Source: Phytoactinopolyspora alkaliphila
GTDB lineage: Bacteria > Actinomycetota > Actinomycetes > Jiangellales > Jiangellaceae
Direction of reading: 5' to 3'
Length of the DNA: 64,000 nt
NCBI RefSeq assembly: GCF_010550695.1
Contig: NZ_JAAGOB010000013.1
Span: forward strand, 62,001-126,000
How positions within the stretch are numbered: the stretch's first letter is position 1; each line of letters opens with the position of its first letter. Shown piece by piece: positions 7,498-16,925 of the stretch. The notes beneath the pieces are model-generated. The model was not told the DNA's origin. It saw only the letters and a list, made by a program, of their open reading frames with translations, and did not search any database. The position numbers and the translations under genes were made by a program.

Positions 7498-9090
7498 GTG
7501 AGACGACTGATCGCGATCGCCATTGCGACGCTGCTCGCGGCCACGGTGAGCGTTGCCCAAGCCGCGGGGCCGCGTGATCGTCTGGTCGGCGACGACGCCA
7601 TCCTGTCCGATTACGCCGCCGACACGTGGCACTCGTTCGTCAAGCTCGTCGAGCCACGTACCGGCCTGCCCGCCGACAACATCGGCGGCGACCTGCATCC
7701 CCGGAGCCGGTCTGCCTACACCTCACCCACCAACATCGGCATGTACCTGTGGGCGACGCTGGCCGCGCGCGACATCGGGCTGGTGACCGAGAAGGAGGCA
7801 CGCGAGCGGATCGGCCGGACACTCGACAGCGTCGAGCGGCTTGAGCGACACGAGGCGTCGGGCCAGTTCTACAACTGGTACCACCCCACCACGCGGGAGC
7901 TTCTCACCACGTGGCCGGAACCTCCGGGACATCCCGTCTACCCCTTCCTGTCCAGTGTGGACAACGGCTGGCTGGCCGCTGCGCTGATCATGGTCTCGAA
8001 TGCCGTGCCGGAGCACCGCGACCAGGCATGGCAGCTCGCCACCAGCATGGACTTCAGCTGCTACTACGACCCCGACGCCAAGGGACCGGATGCCGGCGCG
8101 GGCCTGCTGAGAGGCGGTTTCTGGGTCGAGGGCGGGGCGCCTCCGGACAGCGACGGTTATCCGCGCGGCGACTACTGCGGCATGGCGGAGGACGTCGTCT
8201 ACACCGGTCACCACTACGGCGCCTTCAACACCGAGCCGAGGGTCGCGTCGTACATCGGCATCGCACTGGATCAGATACCCGCCGAGCACTACTTCGCCGG
8301 CTGGCGGACGTTCCCCGACACATGCGACTGGAACTGGCAGGGCGCGCAGCCGGTTGGAGAGTGGCGCACCTACCTTGGCATCGACGTCTTCGAAGGGACG
8401 TACCGGTACTCCGACAAGCTGGTGGTGCCGACCTGGGGCGGCAGCATGTTCGAGGCGATGATGGTGCCGCTGGTGGTTCCCGAGATCGAGTGGGGTCCGG
8501 ACAGCTGGGCGGTGACTCACCCGCTGTACGTCGAGGCGCAGATCGAGTTCGGACTGGAAGAGGCCGGATACGGCTACTGGGGATTCTCCCCGGCCAGCGA
8601 CCCGGCCGGTGGCTACCGGGAGTACGGCGTCGACGCCCTTGGCCTGGATCCCGACGGCTACGCCGCCGACGCCGAGGGGCTGACGCTGGTGGACACCGGC
8701 TGGGACGACCCGGACTGCCCACGTGAGCCGGCTCCCATCGACGAGTACGGCGAGGGCGTGGTGACACCGCACGCCGCGTTCCTGGCGCTGGAGGTCGCTC
8801 CGGACGCGACGCTGGCGAATCTGGCCAACCTCGCTGACGACTTCCCTGACCTGTATGGCCGCGGCGGCTTCAAGGACGCGGTCAACGTCGCCACCGGTCA
8901 GATTGCCGACCGCTACCTCGCGCTGGACCAGGGCATGGTGATCGCCGCCGTGGCCAACCACATGCTCGACGGCGGCCTGCGCGACTACCTGAGCGAGTCG
9001 CTGGAGCCGTCGCTGCGCCCGTTGATGGAGATGGAGCAGTTCGGGGCGACTCGCACGACGCCGAACGACGATATGAGAGGAGCGCGATGA
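7498..9090 (+). CDS. Secreted glucoamylase-like (PF10091/GH144-related) hydrolase
   Basis: A 530-residue protein with a Sec signal peptide (cleavage probably after AQA, about residue 22). The mature part carries the pattern of the glucoamylase-like alpha/alpha-barrel family, also found in cyclic beta-1,2-glucan synthases and endo-beta-1,2-glucanases: TSPTNIGMYLWATLAARDIG, then NWYHPTT, SSVDNGWLAAALIM, EPRVASYIGIALDQIP, WGGSMFEAMMVPLV, YGYWGFSPASDP and LDQGMVIAAVANHML. It probably cuts a polymer outside the cell to oligosaccharides for the importer encoded upstream. GGAGG just before GTG 7498 supports the start. The substrate is inference: beta-1,2-glucan is one candidate, but the fold family is broader. 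Confidence 0.75.
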   Translation: MRRLIAIAIATLLAATVSVAQAAGPRDRLVGDDAILSDYAADTWHSFVKLVEPRTGLPADNIGGDLHPRSRSAYTSPTNIGMYLWATLAARDIGLVTEKEARERIGRTLDSVERLERHEASGQFYNWYHPTTRELLTTWPEPPGHPVYPFLSSVDNGWLAAALIMVSNAVPEHRDQAWQLATSMDFSCYYDPDAKGPDAGAGLLRGGFWVEGGAPPDSDGYPRGDYCGMAEDVVYTGHHYGAFNTEPRVASYIGIALDQIPAEHYFAGWRTFPDTCDWNWQGAQPVGEWRTYLGIDVFEGTYRYSDKLVVPTWGGSMFEAMMVPLVVPEIEWGPDSWAVTHPLYVEAQIEFGLEEAGYGYWGFSPASDPAGGYREYGVDALGLDPDGYAADAEGLTLVDTGWDDPDCPREPAPIDEYGEGVVTPHAAFLALEVAPDATLANLANLADDFPDLYGRGGFKDAVNVATGQIADRYLALDQGMVIAAVANHMLDGGLRDYLSESLEPSLRPLMEMEQFGATRTTPNDDMRGAR

Positions 9091-10934
9091 CATCCGCGAG
9101 CCGCGATGCACGGACCGACTGGGAGAGCCGGATCGGACGCCACACGGATGTGCGGACGTACCGGCCACCGGCGCTTGAGGCGCCTGCTGGGCTCGAGGCG
9201 ACGCCCGGCCGGGGACAGGTGACCCTCACCTGGGACCCGGTGGACGGGGCGGTCGGCTACCTCGTCCAGCGCGCGGATGCTCCTGATGGCGCCTACCGGC
9301 CGGTGGAGGTGGGGGAGCCGCTGGTTCGCGCGGTTCCGCACCCCCCGTTCACCGACACGACGGTGGTTCCCGGGCGGCCCGTGTGGTACCGGGTGTCCGC
9401 CGTCGGCGCCGTCGACGATCACGAGCAGCCCGCGTGCAGCCCGGTTCCCGCGACGCCGGCCGCTGACGGAGCCGCTCGCTGCATGGTCGCGGTAGACGCG
9501 GCGGCAGCCCTGGGCCCCGTCCACCGGCCATGGCGGCCGATGATCGGATCGGAACACCTGAGCCAGCTCGGCTACGGTGCCGGCCCCGGCGGCAGGCACA
9601 TCGGCGACGAGTTCGCCGAGGCGTTGCGTATGGCACACGAGGATCTCGGCGTGCGTGCGGCGCGGGCGCATGCGATCCTCCACGACGAGCTCGGCGTCTA
9701 CCGGGAGGTCGACGGCCAGCCGGTTCATGACTTCAGCGGCATCGACCAGATCTATGATCAGCTGCTCGAGATTGGCCTGCGCCCCATCGTCGAGATCGGA
9801 TTCATGCCCCGTGACCTGGCTCGGGACCCGTCGAAGACGGTGTTCGAATACGACGCGATCATCTCGCCGCCCCGAGACTGGGAACGTTGGGAATCGCTGG
9901 TGGCCGACCTCACTGCTCACCTGGTGGACCGGTACGGGCTCGAGGAGGTGCGCACGTGGGGCTTCGAAGTATGGAACGAGGCCAACCTCGAAGTCTTCTG
10001 GGCGGGAACACCCGAGGAGTATCTGCGGCTCTACGACGTCACCGCCCGTGCCGTGAAGGGTGTGGATGCGCAGCTGCCCGTGGGCGGTCCGGCATCCGCG
10101 GCGGCCGGCTGGCTGGATCTGTTCCTGGAGCACGCGAGCAGTACGGGCTCCCCGGTCGATTTCCTCTCCACGCACACCTACGGCAACGCCCCACTGGACC
10201 TGCGTGCACTGGCGGCCAGGCACGGCTTTCCCGGCTTGCCGCTGTGGTGGACGGAATGGGGCGCCCACGCCAGCCACTTCAACGGTGCCCACGACTCGGT
10301 GTGGAGCGCGGCGTACCTGGTCCGCGGCATGGTGAGCGCGATGGGCCGGCTGGACGCACTGGCGTACTGGACGGTGTCGGACCACTTCGAAGAGCTGGGC
10401 CGGGCGCCTTCCCTGCTGCATGGTGGATTTGGGCTGCTCAGCGTGGGGAATCTCCGCAAGCCGCGGTGGTGGGGCCTATGGATGCTGGAGCAGCTGAAAG
10501 AGGAACGAGTGGCCGCGGACGTCACCGGTGACGGCGCCGGTGACATGGTGGACGCCATCGCGTCGCGCAGCCCGGACGGCAGCGTCACCGTCGTCGTCTG
10601 GAACGGCACGGCCGACGTCACGAAATCTATCGGGGAGCCGTTGCTCGACCGGCAGGTGGAACTCACCGTGACTGGGATACCCACCGGCCGGTACGAGCTG
10701 CGGCATCGCCGGCTGGACGAGCGCCACTCCAATCTGAACGGCGCGTGGGCCGCGGTCAGCCAGGGACGCGACTGGCCGGACGACGAGGACGAGTGGGCCG
10801 AGCTGCGCCGCTCCGACCGGCTGCAGGACCTCGAACCGCCGGCCACTGTCGAGGCCGGTGACGATCCCATCACCATGACGTTCGAGATGCCGATGCCGGC
10901 GGTGTCGCTGATCGAACTCCGGCCCATCGCCTAG
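9087..10934 (+). CDS. GH39-family glycosidase with N-terminal fibronectin-type domain
   Basis: A 615-residue protein without a signal peptide, probably cytoplasmic. Residues about 30-115 form a fibronectin type III-like module (PAGLEATPGRGQVTLTWDPV, VWYRVSAVG). The following TIM barrel resembles GH39 enzymes such as beta-xylosidases: FEVWNEANLEVFW places the acid/base Glu at residue 298, and LWWTEWG places the nucleophile Glu at residue 390. A beta-sandwich C-terminal domain ends with VSLIELRP. It overlaps the preceding hydrolase gene by four bases and has GAGAGGAG before its ATG. It would cleave the imported oligosaccharide; whether the substrate is a xyloside, arabinoside or another sugar cannot be decided here. 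Confidence 0.85.
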   Translation: MTSASRDARTDWESRIGRHTDVRTYRPPALEAPAGLEATPGRGQVTLTWDPVDGAVGYLVQRADAPDGAYRPVEVGEPLVRAVPHPPFTDTTVVPGRPVWYRVSAVGAVDDHEQPACSPVPATPAADGAARCMVAVDAAAALGPVHRPWRPMIGSEHLSQLGYGAGPGGRHIGDEFAEALRMAHEDLGVRAARAHAILHDELGVYREVDGQPVHDFSGIDQIYDQLLEIGLRPIVEIGFMPRDLARDPSKTVFEYDAIISPPRDWERWESLVADLTAHLVDRYGLEEVRTWGFEVWNEANLEVFWAGTPEEYLRLYDVTARAVKGVDAQLPVGGPASAAAGWLDLFLEHASSTGSPVDFLSTHTYGNAPLDLRALAARHGFPGLPLWWTEWGAHASHFNGAHDSVWSAAYLVRGMVSAMGRLDALAYWTVSDHFEELGRAPSLLHGGFGLLSVGNLRKPRWWGLWMLEQLKEERVAADVTGDGAGDMVDAIASRSPDGSVTVVVWNGTADVTKSIGEPLLDRQVELTVTGIPTGRYELRHRRLDERHSNLNGAWAAVSQGRDWPDDEDEWAELRRSDRLQDLEPPATVEAGDDPITMTFEMPMPAVSLIELRPIA

Positions 10935-10964
10935 GGACGCTGACTCGGACCACCCGCTCGTCTA

Positions 10965-11000
10965 CCGACATTGTCCGGGTGATGACCCGGACAATGTCGG
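10965..11000. terminator. Bidirectional terminator between convergent sugar loci
   Basis: CCGACATTGTCCGGGT (10965-10980) is followed by the loop GATG and the exact reverse complement (10985-11000). It lies between the stops of the convergent GH39 and GH3 genes and should serve both. A related hairpin is at 27716-27760. Confidence 0.85.
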
Positions 11001-11018
11001 TTCGTCGGTCTCGACCCG

Positions 11019-13472
11019 TCAGCAGCGGGCGACGCTCACCTTGACCACACGCTCGTCCCCTGGCGTGACGACGTGCGACTCGCCAGTCACCGCGATGGTC
11101 GCACGCTGCGAGACGTCGCCGTCATCGGCGCCGGCCACTGCCTGCGGTTCGGACTCCGCCTGGGCGATGCCGTCGGCGCGCGGGCGCGACCGGTTGCCGG
11201 CCGCGGAACGGCCGACCCACACCACGACGTCGCCTGGTTCGACGACGCGGACCATGCGGCGGCCGGTGAAGGCCAGCCGAGTGGTGGGCACCTCGAAGCG
11301 CACGACGGCCGACTCACCGGCGTCGAGGAGAACCCGGTGGTACCCCAGAAGCTGGACCGTCGGCCGGGTGACACTGGCCACGAGATCTCGCCCGTACAGC
11401 TGTACCACGTCAGCGCCGGCGCGGTCGCCGGTGTTCGTGACCCGGACAGACGCCACGAATGCGCCACTGGCGATCACCGCGGGATCGACGGTGAAGTCGT
11501 CGTAGGCGAACGTCGTATACGACATGCCGTGCCCGAACGGCCTGACCGGAGTGGTGTCTGCGGTGGTGACGTCGTTCGGGCCGCCGAGCGGCGGGTGCAG
11601 ATACGTGTACGGCTGGGCTCCGGCCGAGCGTGGCATCGAGACGGGAAGCCGCCCGGACGGATTGACCCGCCCGGAAAGCACCCCGGCGACGGCCGTGCCG
11701 CCCTCCTCGCCGGGGAAGAATGCCTGGAGCACCGCGCTGGCGGCGTCCGGTCCGTCCAGCGCCCAGTCGATCGCGTACGGGCGCCCGGTGATGAGGACGA
11801 GCACGGTCGGGGTGCCGGTGGCCCGCACCGCTTCGACGAGATCCCGCTGGACACCGGGCAGTTCGAGACTCTCGACGTCGTTGCCCTCCCCCACGGTCCC
11901 TCGCCCGAAGAGTCCGGCTTGGTCTCCGGCGACGACCACCGCGACGTCGGCGTCACGCGCCACGTCGGTCGCCGCGGCGAACCCGGAACGGTCGGCGCCC
12001 TCGACGTCACACCCACGCACGACGACGATCTCCGCCCCGGCGAGCGCGCCCGTGGCTGATTCCTGGCGGAGCCCGTCCACGACGGTGGGTATCTCGATCC
12101 CGACCGGGACATCGGGTCGGTGCGCGAGCACATGGTTGACGAACGAGTAGCAGCCCAGCAATGCCTCGGCGCGGTCGGCGTTGGGGCCGATCACCGCGAT
12201 ACGGCGCGGCGTCGTCCGGCCGGGACCGCCCAGCGGAAGCACGCCGTCGTTCGACAGCAGCACGATCGATTCCTCGGCCAGCCGCCGGGCGAGATCCCGG
12301 TGCTCCGAGGAGTCCAGGTCAACCGGCGCCGGCGGGTCGCCTTCGAAGGTCTCGTCGAGCAGGCCGAGCTCCTCCTTCTGGGCAAGCGCGCGCAGCACCG
12401 CGCGGTCGACGAGCTTCTCGTCGACCAGCCCGGCACGCACCCGTTCGGCGAGCGGTCCGAGGTAGGCGTCGCCGGTCGGCAGCTCGATGTCGACGCCGGC
12501 CGTGAGCGCCTGTGCGGCCGCGTCGCCGCGGTCCGCGGCCACTGCGTGCAACAGGGTCAGGAACGCGACGGAGAAGTAGTCCGACACCACCGTCCCCGTG
12601 AATCCCCATTGCTCCCGGAGCAGGCCGGTCAGCAGGTCGGCGTCGGCCGCCACCGGGACGCCGTCGATCTCGGCGTAGGAGTTCATGACCGAGCGGGCGC
12701 CTCCGTCGAACAGGGCCATCTCGAACGGCGGCAACAAGAGATCGACCAGCTCACGCGGCCCCGCGTGCACCGGGGCGTGGTTGCGCCCGGCCTGGGACGC
12801 CGAGTAGCCGACGAAGTGCTTGAGGGTCGCGTGCACGCCGGCCGACTGCAGCCCCCGCACGTACGACGTGCCCAGCGTCGCGACCACGTACGGGTCCTCG
12901 GCGATGCACTCGTCCACGCGGCCCCAACGCGGATCCCGGATCACATCGAGAACCGGCGCGAGCCCTTGGTGGATGCCGAGCGCCCGCATCGACGAGCCGA
13001 TCACTCTGCCCATCTGCTCGACGAGGTCCGGGTCGAACGACGCCCCCCAGGCGAGCGGCGTCGGGAACGTCGCGGCCTGCCACGCGGCCAGACCGGTCAG
13101 GCACTCCTCATGCACTAGTGCGGGGATGCCGAGGCGGGTGTCCGAGCGCAGCCGGCGCTGCTGGTTCCACAGCCAGTCCGCGCGTTTGACCGGGTCGACC
13201 GGATGGGTTCCGTATACCCGGGTCAGGTGGCCGATGCCATGCCGGATGGCATCCCCGAAGGGCTGCTGTGATGCGGTTGCGGTCATCTCTTCCTGCATCG
13301 GCGCGACCTCACCTGGGTGGTCCTGGCTGTCGCTGCTGGCGCCGCGATCCTGGTCCACCCAGTAGCCGACCAGCTGTGCGAGCTTCTCCTCGAGCGTCAT
13401 CCGGGCGAGCAGATCGCGGACGCGCCGGGACGCGCGGGGCGGTGGTGGAATGGCGGCGTCGACGTCAGTCAC
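11019..13472 (-). CDS. GH3-family beta-glycosidase
   Basis: An 817-residue glycoside hydrolase family 3 enzyme, cytoplasmic by absence of a signal peptide. The N-terminal barrel begins RVRDLLARMTLEEKLAQLVGYW and contains VLDVIRDPRWGRVDECIAEDP and LKHFVGYSA; VVSDYF gives the nucleophile Asp at residue 298. The alpha/beta sandwich domain (RRIAVIGPNADRAEALLGCY, LVLITGRPYAIDWAL) and a C-terminal fibronectin III-like domain (VRVTNTGDRAGADVVQLY) follow. It probably releases glucose or xylose from oligosaccharides imported by the permeases upstream. GTG 13472 is preferred because AAGAAGGAG lies nine bases before it; ATG 13499 has no ribosome site. Confidence 0.93.
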   Translation of the reverse strand: MTDVDAAIPPPPRASRRVRDLLARMTLEEKLAQLVGYWVDQDRGASSDSQDHPGEVAPMQEEMTATASQQPFGDAIRHGIGHLTRVYGTHPVDPVKRADWLWNQQRRLRSDTRLGIPALVHEECLTGLAAWQAATFPTPLAWGASFDPDLVEQMGRVIGSSMRALGIHQGLAPVLDVIRDPRWGRVDECIAEDPYVVATLGTSYVRGLQSAGVHATLKHFVGYSASQAGRNHAPVHAGPRELVDLLLPPFEMALFDGGARSVMNSYAEIDGVPVAADADLLTGLLREQWGFTGTVVSDYFSVAFLTLLHAVAADRGDAAAQALTAGVDIELPTGDAYLGPLAERVRAGLVDEKLVDRAVLRALAQKEELGLLDETFEGDPPAPVDLDSSEHRDLARRLAEESIVLLSNDGVLPLGGPGRTTPRRIAVIGPNADRAEALLGCYSFVNHVLAHRPDVPVGIEIPTVVDGLRQESATGALAGAEIVVVRGCDVEGADRSGFAAATDVARDADVAVVVAGDQAGLFGRGTVGEGNDVESLELPGVQRDLVEAVRATGTPTVLVLITGRPYAIDWALDGPDAASAVLQAFFPGEEGGTAVAGVLSGRVNPSGRLPVSMPRSAGAQPYTYLHPPLGGPNDVTTADTTPVRPFGHGMSYTTFAYDDFTVDPAVIASGAFVASVRVTNTGDRAGADVVQLYGRDLVASVTRPTVQLLGYHRVLLDAGESAVVRFEVPTTRLAFTGRRMVRVVEPGDVVVWVGRSAAGNRSRPRADGIAQAESEPQAVAGADDGDVSQRATIAVTGESHVVTPGDERVVKVSVARC

Positions 13473-13516
13473 GAAAGTGGGCTCCTTCTTCGGGGTCATC
13501 GGGGGTCATGCGGGCC

Positions 13517-14404
13517 TCATCCTTTGACCGCGCCTTGCAGGCCCCCGACGATGCGCTTCTGGAACACCAGGAAAAGCACAAGGGCAGGCAGCATGGACAG
13601 CGAGGTGAAAGCGAACACACCGGCGATGTCGGCGGAGTACTCCGAGGAGTAGTCCGCGACACCGAGCGGGAGCGTGCGCATGTCGCCTTGCAGGAGCAGC
13701 AGCGGTAGCAGGTAGGCATGCCAGGACTGGACGAACGCCACCACTCCGACCGTGACCATCGCCGGCCAGCAGAGTGGAATGACGATCCGCCAGAAGAAGC
13801 CGATGCGCGATGAACCGTCGACCATCGCCGCGTCCTCCAGCTCGTTCGGCAACGCGGCGATGAACGGGCGCAGGATGACGACGCTCAGCGGCAGCGTGAA
13901 CGCCGCTTGGGGCAGCGCGATTCCCCACCAGGTGTTGCTGAGCCCCATGTTCTGGCTGACGAGGATGAACAGCGGGATCGCCGCGACAGTCGCGGGAAAC
14001 AGCAACCCGGCGACGAACACCGTGAACAGCGCCTCGCGCCCCCGGAACCGATAGCGCGCCAACGGGTAGGCCGCCATCATCCCGAAGACCACGACCACCA
14101 CCGTGGTGATGGCGCCGATGGCCAGCGAGTTTCCGGTGAACTGCCAGAACGCCGGGTTAGTGAACGCGTCCCGATAGTTGAAGAGCACCCACGGGTCCGG
14201 CCAGCCGCCTGGGTTCTGCGCGAGTTGGGCGTTCGTCCGGAAGCCGCCGAGCACGGCGATCAGTACCGGCCCGAGCGATGCCGCGGCGATGACGAGCGCG
14301 AGCACGTAGACGAGGGGATTGCCGCCGGAATAGGCATCGCGGCGGCCCCGTTGACGTCCGGTGGCGGGCTCGGCGGGTGGCGCGAGCACAGTCGGGGTTG
14401 TCAT
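13517..14404 (-). CDS. Sugar ABC transporter permease, MalG type (locus B)
   Basis: A 295-residue protein with six predicted membrane segments and the EAA loop NELEDAAMVDGSSRIGFFWRIVIPL. It pairs with the MalF-type subunit upstream, whose stop it overlaps (ATGA at 14401-14404). The N-terminus is a basic/Pro-rich cytoplasmic tail. It is similar in layout to the locus A permease but clearly a different sequence, so the two loci are not a recent duplication. Confidence 0.93.
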   Translation of the reverse strand: MTTPTVLAPPAEPATGRQRGRRDAYSGGNPLVYVLALVIAAASLGPVLIAVLGGFRTNAQLAQNPGGWPDPWVLFNYRDAFTNPAFWQFTGNSLAIGAITTVVVVVFGMMAAYPLARYRFRGREALFTVFVAGLLFPATVAAIPLFILVSQNMGLSNTWWGIALPQAAFTLPLSVVILRPFIAALPNELEDAAMVDGSSRIGFFWRIVIPLCWPAMVTVGVVAFVQSWHAYLLPLLLLQGDMRTLPLGVADYSSEYSADIAGVFAFTSLSMLPALVLFLVFQKRIVGGLQGAVKG

Positions 14405-15393
14405 CGTCCGGCCTCCTTCGTGTCCCGCCGCAGGAAGATCCGCTGGTAGGTGATCGCCATGACGAGCGCGATTACGAAGAGGATCACCGAAGCCGCGCCG
14501 GCGATGCCGTAGTTGCCGCGCTCGGTGCCCTGGTTGACGAGGAACGTCACCATGGTGGTCGTCGAGTTGGCGGGGCCTCCGCGGGTGAGGACCCACACCA
14601 TGTCGAACAACTGCAGTGATCCGATCATGGACAGGAACGCCCATGTCCGCATCGTCGGGCCGAGCAGCGGGATGGTGATCTTGCGTTGTGTCTGCCACCA
14701 GGTGGCGCCGTCGAGTTGCGCGGCTTCGTACAGCTCTTCTGAGATGCTCTGCAGCCCGGCGAGGAACAGCAGGATCGGCAGGCCGAGGTACTTCCAGGTC
14801 AGTACGATCAGGATGGTCCACAGGGCGAAGTCGCGATCACCCAGCCAGCCTTGCGGAGGTCCGGTGAGCCCGACGGCCTCCAGCAGCGTGTCGATGACCC
14901 CGTAGCGTGGTTGCAGCAGCTGGAACCAGATGACTCCAGCGATGACCTCGGACAGGACGAAGGGCACGAACACGATGGTTCGCAGCAGACCCTGGCCCTT
15001 CATCTTGCGATTGAGGAGCAGTGCTATCCCGAGACCGAGCGGCAACTGGAGGAGGATCGACCCCACGACGATCGTCATGGTGTGACCGACGGCGCCTTGG
15101 AAGACGTCGTTGGTCAACACCGACGCGTAATTCCTGAACCCGACGAAGTCCTCGAGCGGACCGAAACCACGCCACCGGTACACGGACATCTGCACCGCCG
15201 TGAGTACCGGCACGATCACGAACAGAGCGAACAGCGCGAGCGCGGGCGTGACGAAGAACAAGATCTCCGCGGCCTTACGCCAGTCGCGCCGGGATCCCCG
15301 GCCCTTTCGGGTGGTGGCACCCGTGAGTGGAGGTTCCGCTGGCGGCTTCATCGGGTGGCGGCCGCCAGCGGAACCGGCTAGTGCCTTCGTCAC
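14401..15393 (-). CDS. Sugar ABC transporter permease, MalF type (locus B)
   Basis: A 330-residue membrane protein. After a cytoplasmic tail rich in Gly, Pro and Arg, the first membrane segment is at about residues 45-65 (EILFFVTPALALFALFVIVPV), and the EAA loop reads EELYEAAQLDGATWWQTQRKITIPLLGP. GTG 15393 overlaps the stop of the binding-protein gene; an internal ATG 14 codons later is possible but has no better ribosome site. It forms the channel with the following MalG-type subunit. Confidence 0.92.
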   Translation of the reverse strand: MTKALAGSAGGRHPMKPPAEPPLTGATTRKGRGSRRDWRKAAEILFFVTPALALFALFVIVPVLTAVQMSVYRWRGFGPLEDFVGFRNYASVLTNDVFQGAVGHTMTIVVGSILLQLPLGLGIALLLNRKMKGQGLLRTIVFVPFVLSEVIAGVIWFQLLQPRYGVIDTLLEAVGLTGPPQGWLGDRDFALWTILIVLTWKYLGLPILLFLAGLQSISEELYEAAQLDGATWWQTQRKITIPLLGPTMRTWAFLSMIGSLQLFDMVWVLTRGGPANSTTTMVTFLVNQGTERGNYGIAGAASVILFVIALVMAITYQRIFLRRDTKEAGR

Positions 15394-16757
15394 TGCTCGG
15401 CTTCGTACGCTTCTCGGATGGCGTCGACGACGTCCTGCGGCGTGGCGTCGCCGGCGAACATCTCCACGATCTTGTCGTTCATCGCGCCACCGATCGACTC
15501 CCCGAACTGGGTGTCGAAGTAGAGCATGTTGTACGGAGCGGCGGAGAGCGGCTCGATCAGCGCGGCCAGTGCCGGGTCGGCCACCGAGTCCGAAGCTGCC
15601 GCGTTGACCGGCAGACCCATGTTGTTCTCGGCGAACGTCTGCTGCATCTCGTCGGAGACCAAGTACGAGATGAAGTCAGCCGCTACATCAGGGGCGTTCG
15701 CCGACAGCGCCCACGCGTCACCGCCACCGATCAGCGCGCCCGGCGCGCCTTCCTGTCCCGGGATCTCCGGGAACGGGAACCAGCCGAGGTTGCCTGCCAG
15801 GCCCTGGCCGTCCTCGGTCAGACCCTCCATGACGCCGGGTTCCCAGTGTCCCGCCAGTTCCATGGCCACCCGCTCGGTCGCCAGCAGACCTGAGGCCGAC
15901 GTCGGACCCTCCTGTGCCGGTGTCGCCAGGAACCCGGCGTTGAACGGCTCGGCCGCGATGATCTCCTGCAGCGTCTCACCTGCGCGCAGGAAGCAGGGGT
16001 CAGGGTCGGAGAAGTCGAGCGTGTTGACCGCCTCGGTCAAGACCTCCTCGGAGCACTGCCGCAGCGCGGTGTAGTACCAGTAGTGCGCGGCCGGCCAGCC
16101 GTCGCGGGCGCCGACGGCGACAGGCTCGATGTCCGCAGCCTTGAGCGCATCGACCGCGGCGAACCAGTCGTCCAGATCCTGCGGCGGATCGGTGATGCCG
16201 GCCTCCTCGAAGAGCGACGTGTTATACCAGAAGCCGACCGCACCTGCCGTGAACGGCAGCGCGTACGCACGGCCTTCCACCTCGTAGGTGGAGCCCACAC
16301 CGCCGAGGTTTGCGATCGCGTCGGCCGCGAGATCGGTGATGTCTTTGGTCAGGCCCGCCTCGACGTGGGCGGTGAGTTCCCCGCCGCCGCGTTCCATGTA
16401 GATGTCGGGCATGTCACCGCTCTGGAACGCGGCATTGAGACGCGTGAGCATGTCTTCGTGCTCCTGCGCCGTGATCTCGATCGTGACGTTCGGGTTGGCC
16501 TCCATGAAATCGGCCGCCGCCTGTTCGTATACCCCTCTGCCTGGCTCATTGTTCGAGTTGTGCCACCACGCGAGGGTGATCGGCTCGTCGCTGTTGCCCT
16601 CATCGGTGCCCTGATCGCCGCCACTGTCATTGTCGTCAGCGGTGTCCGCGCCGTTGTCGTTGTTGTCGGAGTCGCCGCCCTGCCCTGCGCAAGCGGTAGC
16701 AAAGAGCGCACCTGCCACCACGAGTAGCAGAGCCTGCTTCCGTGTTCTGTGAGTCAT
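15390..16757 (-). CDS. Sugar ABC transporter substrate-binding lipoprotein (locus B)
   Basis: A 455-residue family 1 solute-binding protein. The signal peptide ends in FATAC with the lipidated cysteine at residue 23. A long Asn/Asp/Gly/Glu-rich linker of about 45 residues separates the anchor from the binding domain, which begins EPITLAWWHNSNNEPGRGVYEQ. Motifs such as AFQSGDMPDIYMERGGGELTAHV and YALPFTAGAVGFWYNTSLFEEAG fit oligosaccharide or arabinose/xylose-type binders. ATG 16757 has a GAAGGGC-type ribosome site upstream. It is the first gene of an operon running through both permeases to the GH3 enzyme, and its promoter lies beside the LacI operators. Confidence 0.92.
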   Translation of the reverse strand: MTHRTRKQALLLVVAGALFATACAGQGGDSDNNDNGADTADDNDSGGDQGTDEGNSDEPITLAWWHNSNNEPGRGVYEQAAADFMEANPNVTIEITAQEHEDMLTRLNAAFQSGDMPDIYMERGGGELTAHVEAGLTKDITDLAADAIANLGGVGSTYEVEGRAYALPFTAGAVGFWYNTSLFEEAGITDPPQDLDDWFAAVDALKAADIEPVAVGARDGWPAAHYWYYTALRQCSEEVLTEAVNTLDFSDPDPCFLRAGETLQEIIAAEPFNAGFLATPAQEGPTSASGLLATERVAMELAGHWEPGVMEGLTEDGQGLAGNLGWFPFPEIPGQEGAPGALIGGGDAWALSANAPDVAADFISYLVSDEMQQTFAENNMGLPVNAAASDSVADPALAALIEPLSAAPYNMLYFDTQFGESIGGAMNDKIVEMFAGDATPQDVVDAIREAYEAEQ

Positions 16758-16796
16758 CTCGGTGCCCTTCCAGTCGTCCCTGACGGAATGTGCCGG

Positions 16797-16871
16797 AGTC
16801 TGGCAGCCCGGTCGGAAGGGTGTCAATCGTTATCGACATCGATATCGACAACGGTATCGATATCGTTATCG
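16797..16871 (-). promoter_or_regulatory. Locus B promoter with two overlapping LacI operators
   Basis: On the minus strand, TTGACA (complement of 16821-16826) and CAGACT (complement of 16797-16802) are 18 bp apart and precede the binding-protein gene. Immediately upstream are two overlapping near-palindromes. One is centred at 16840/16841 (16828-16853, two mismatched pairs); the other is centred at 16858/16859 (16846-16871, two mismatched pairs). Both are built on ATCGAT and TATCGATA cores. The divergent LacI gene starts at 16926, so one site can control both directions. Confidence 0.75.
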
Positions 16872-16925
16872 AGTCATGCCGTCGATCAATATGCCGCGGG
16901 CACGCCGGCACGCTACTGTCATGTC

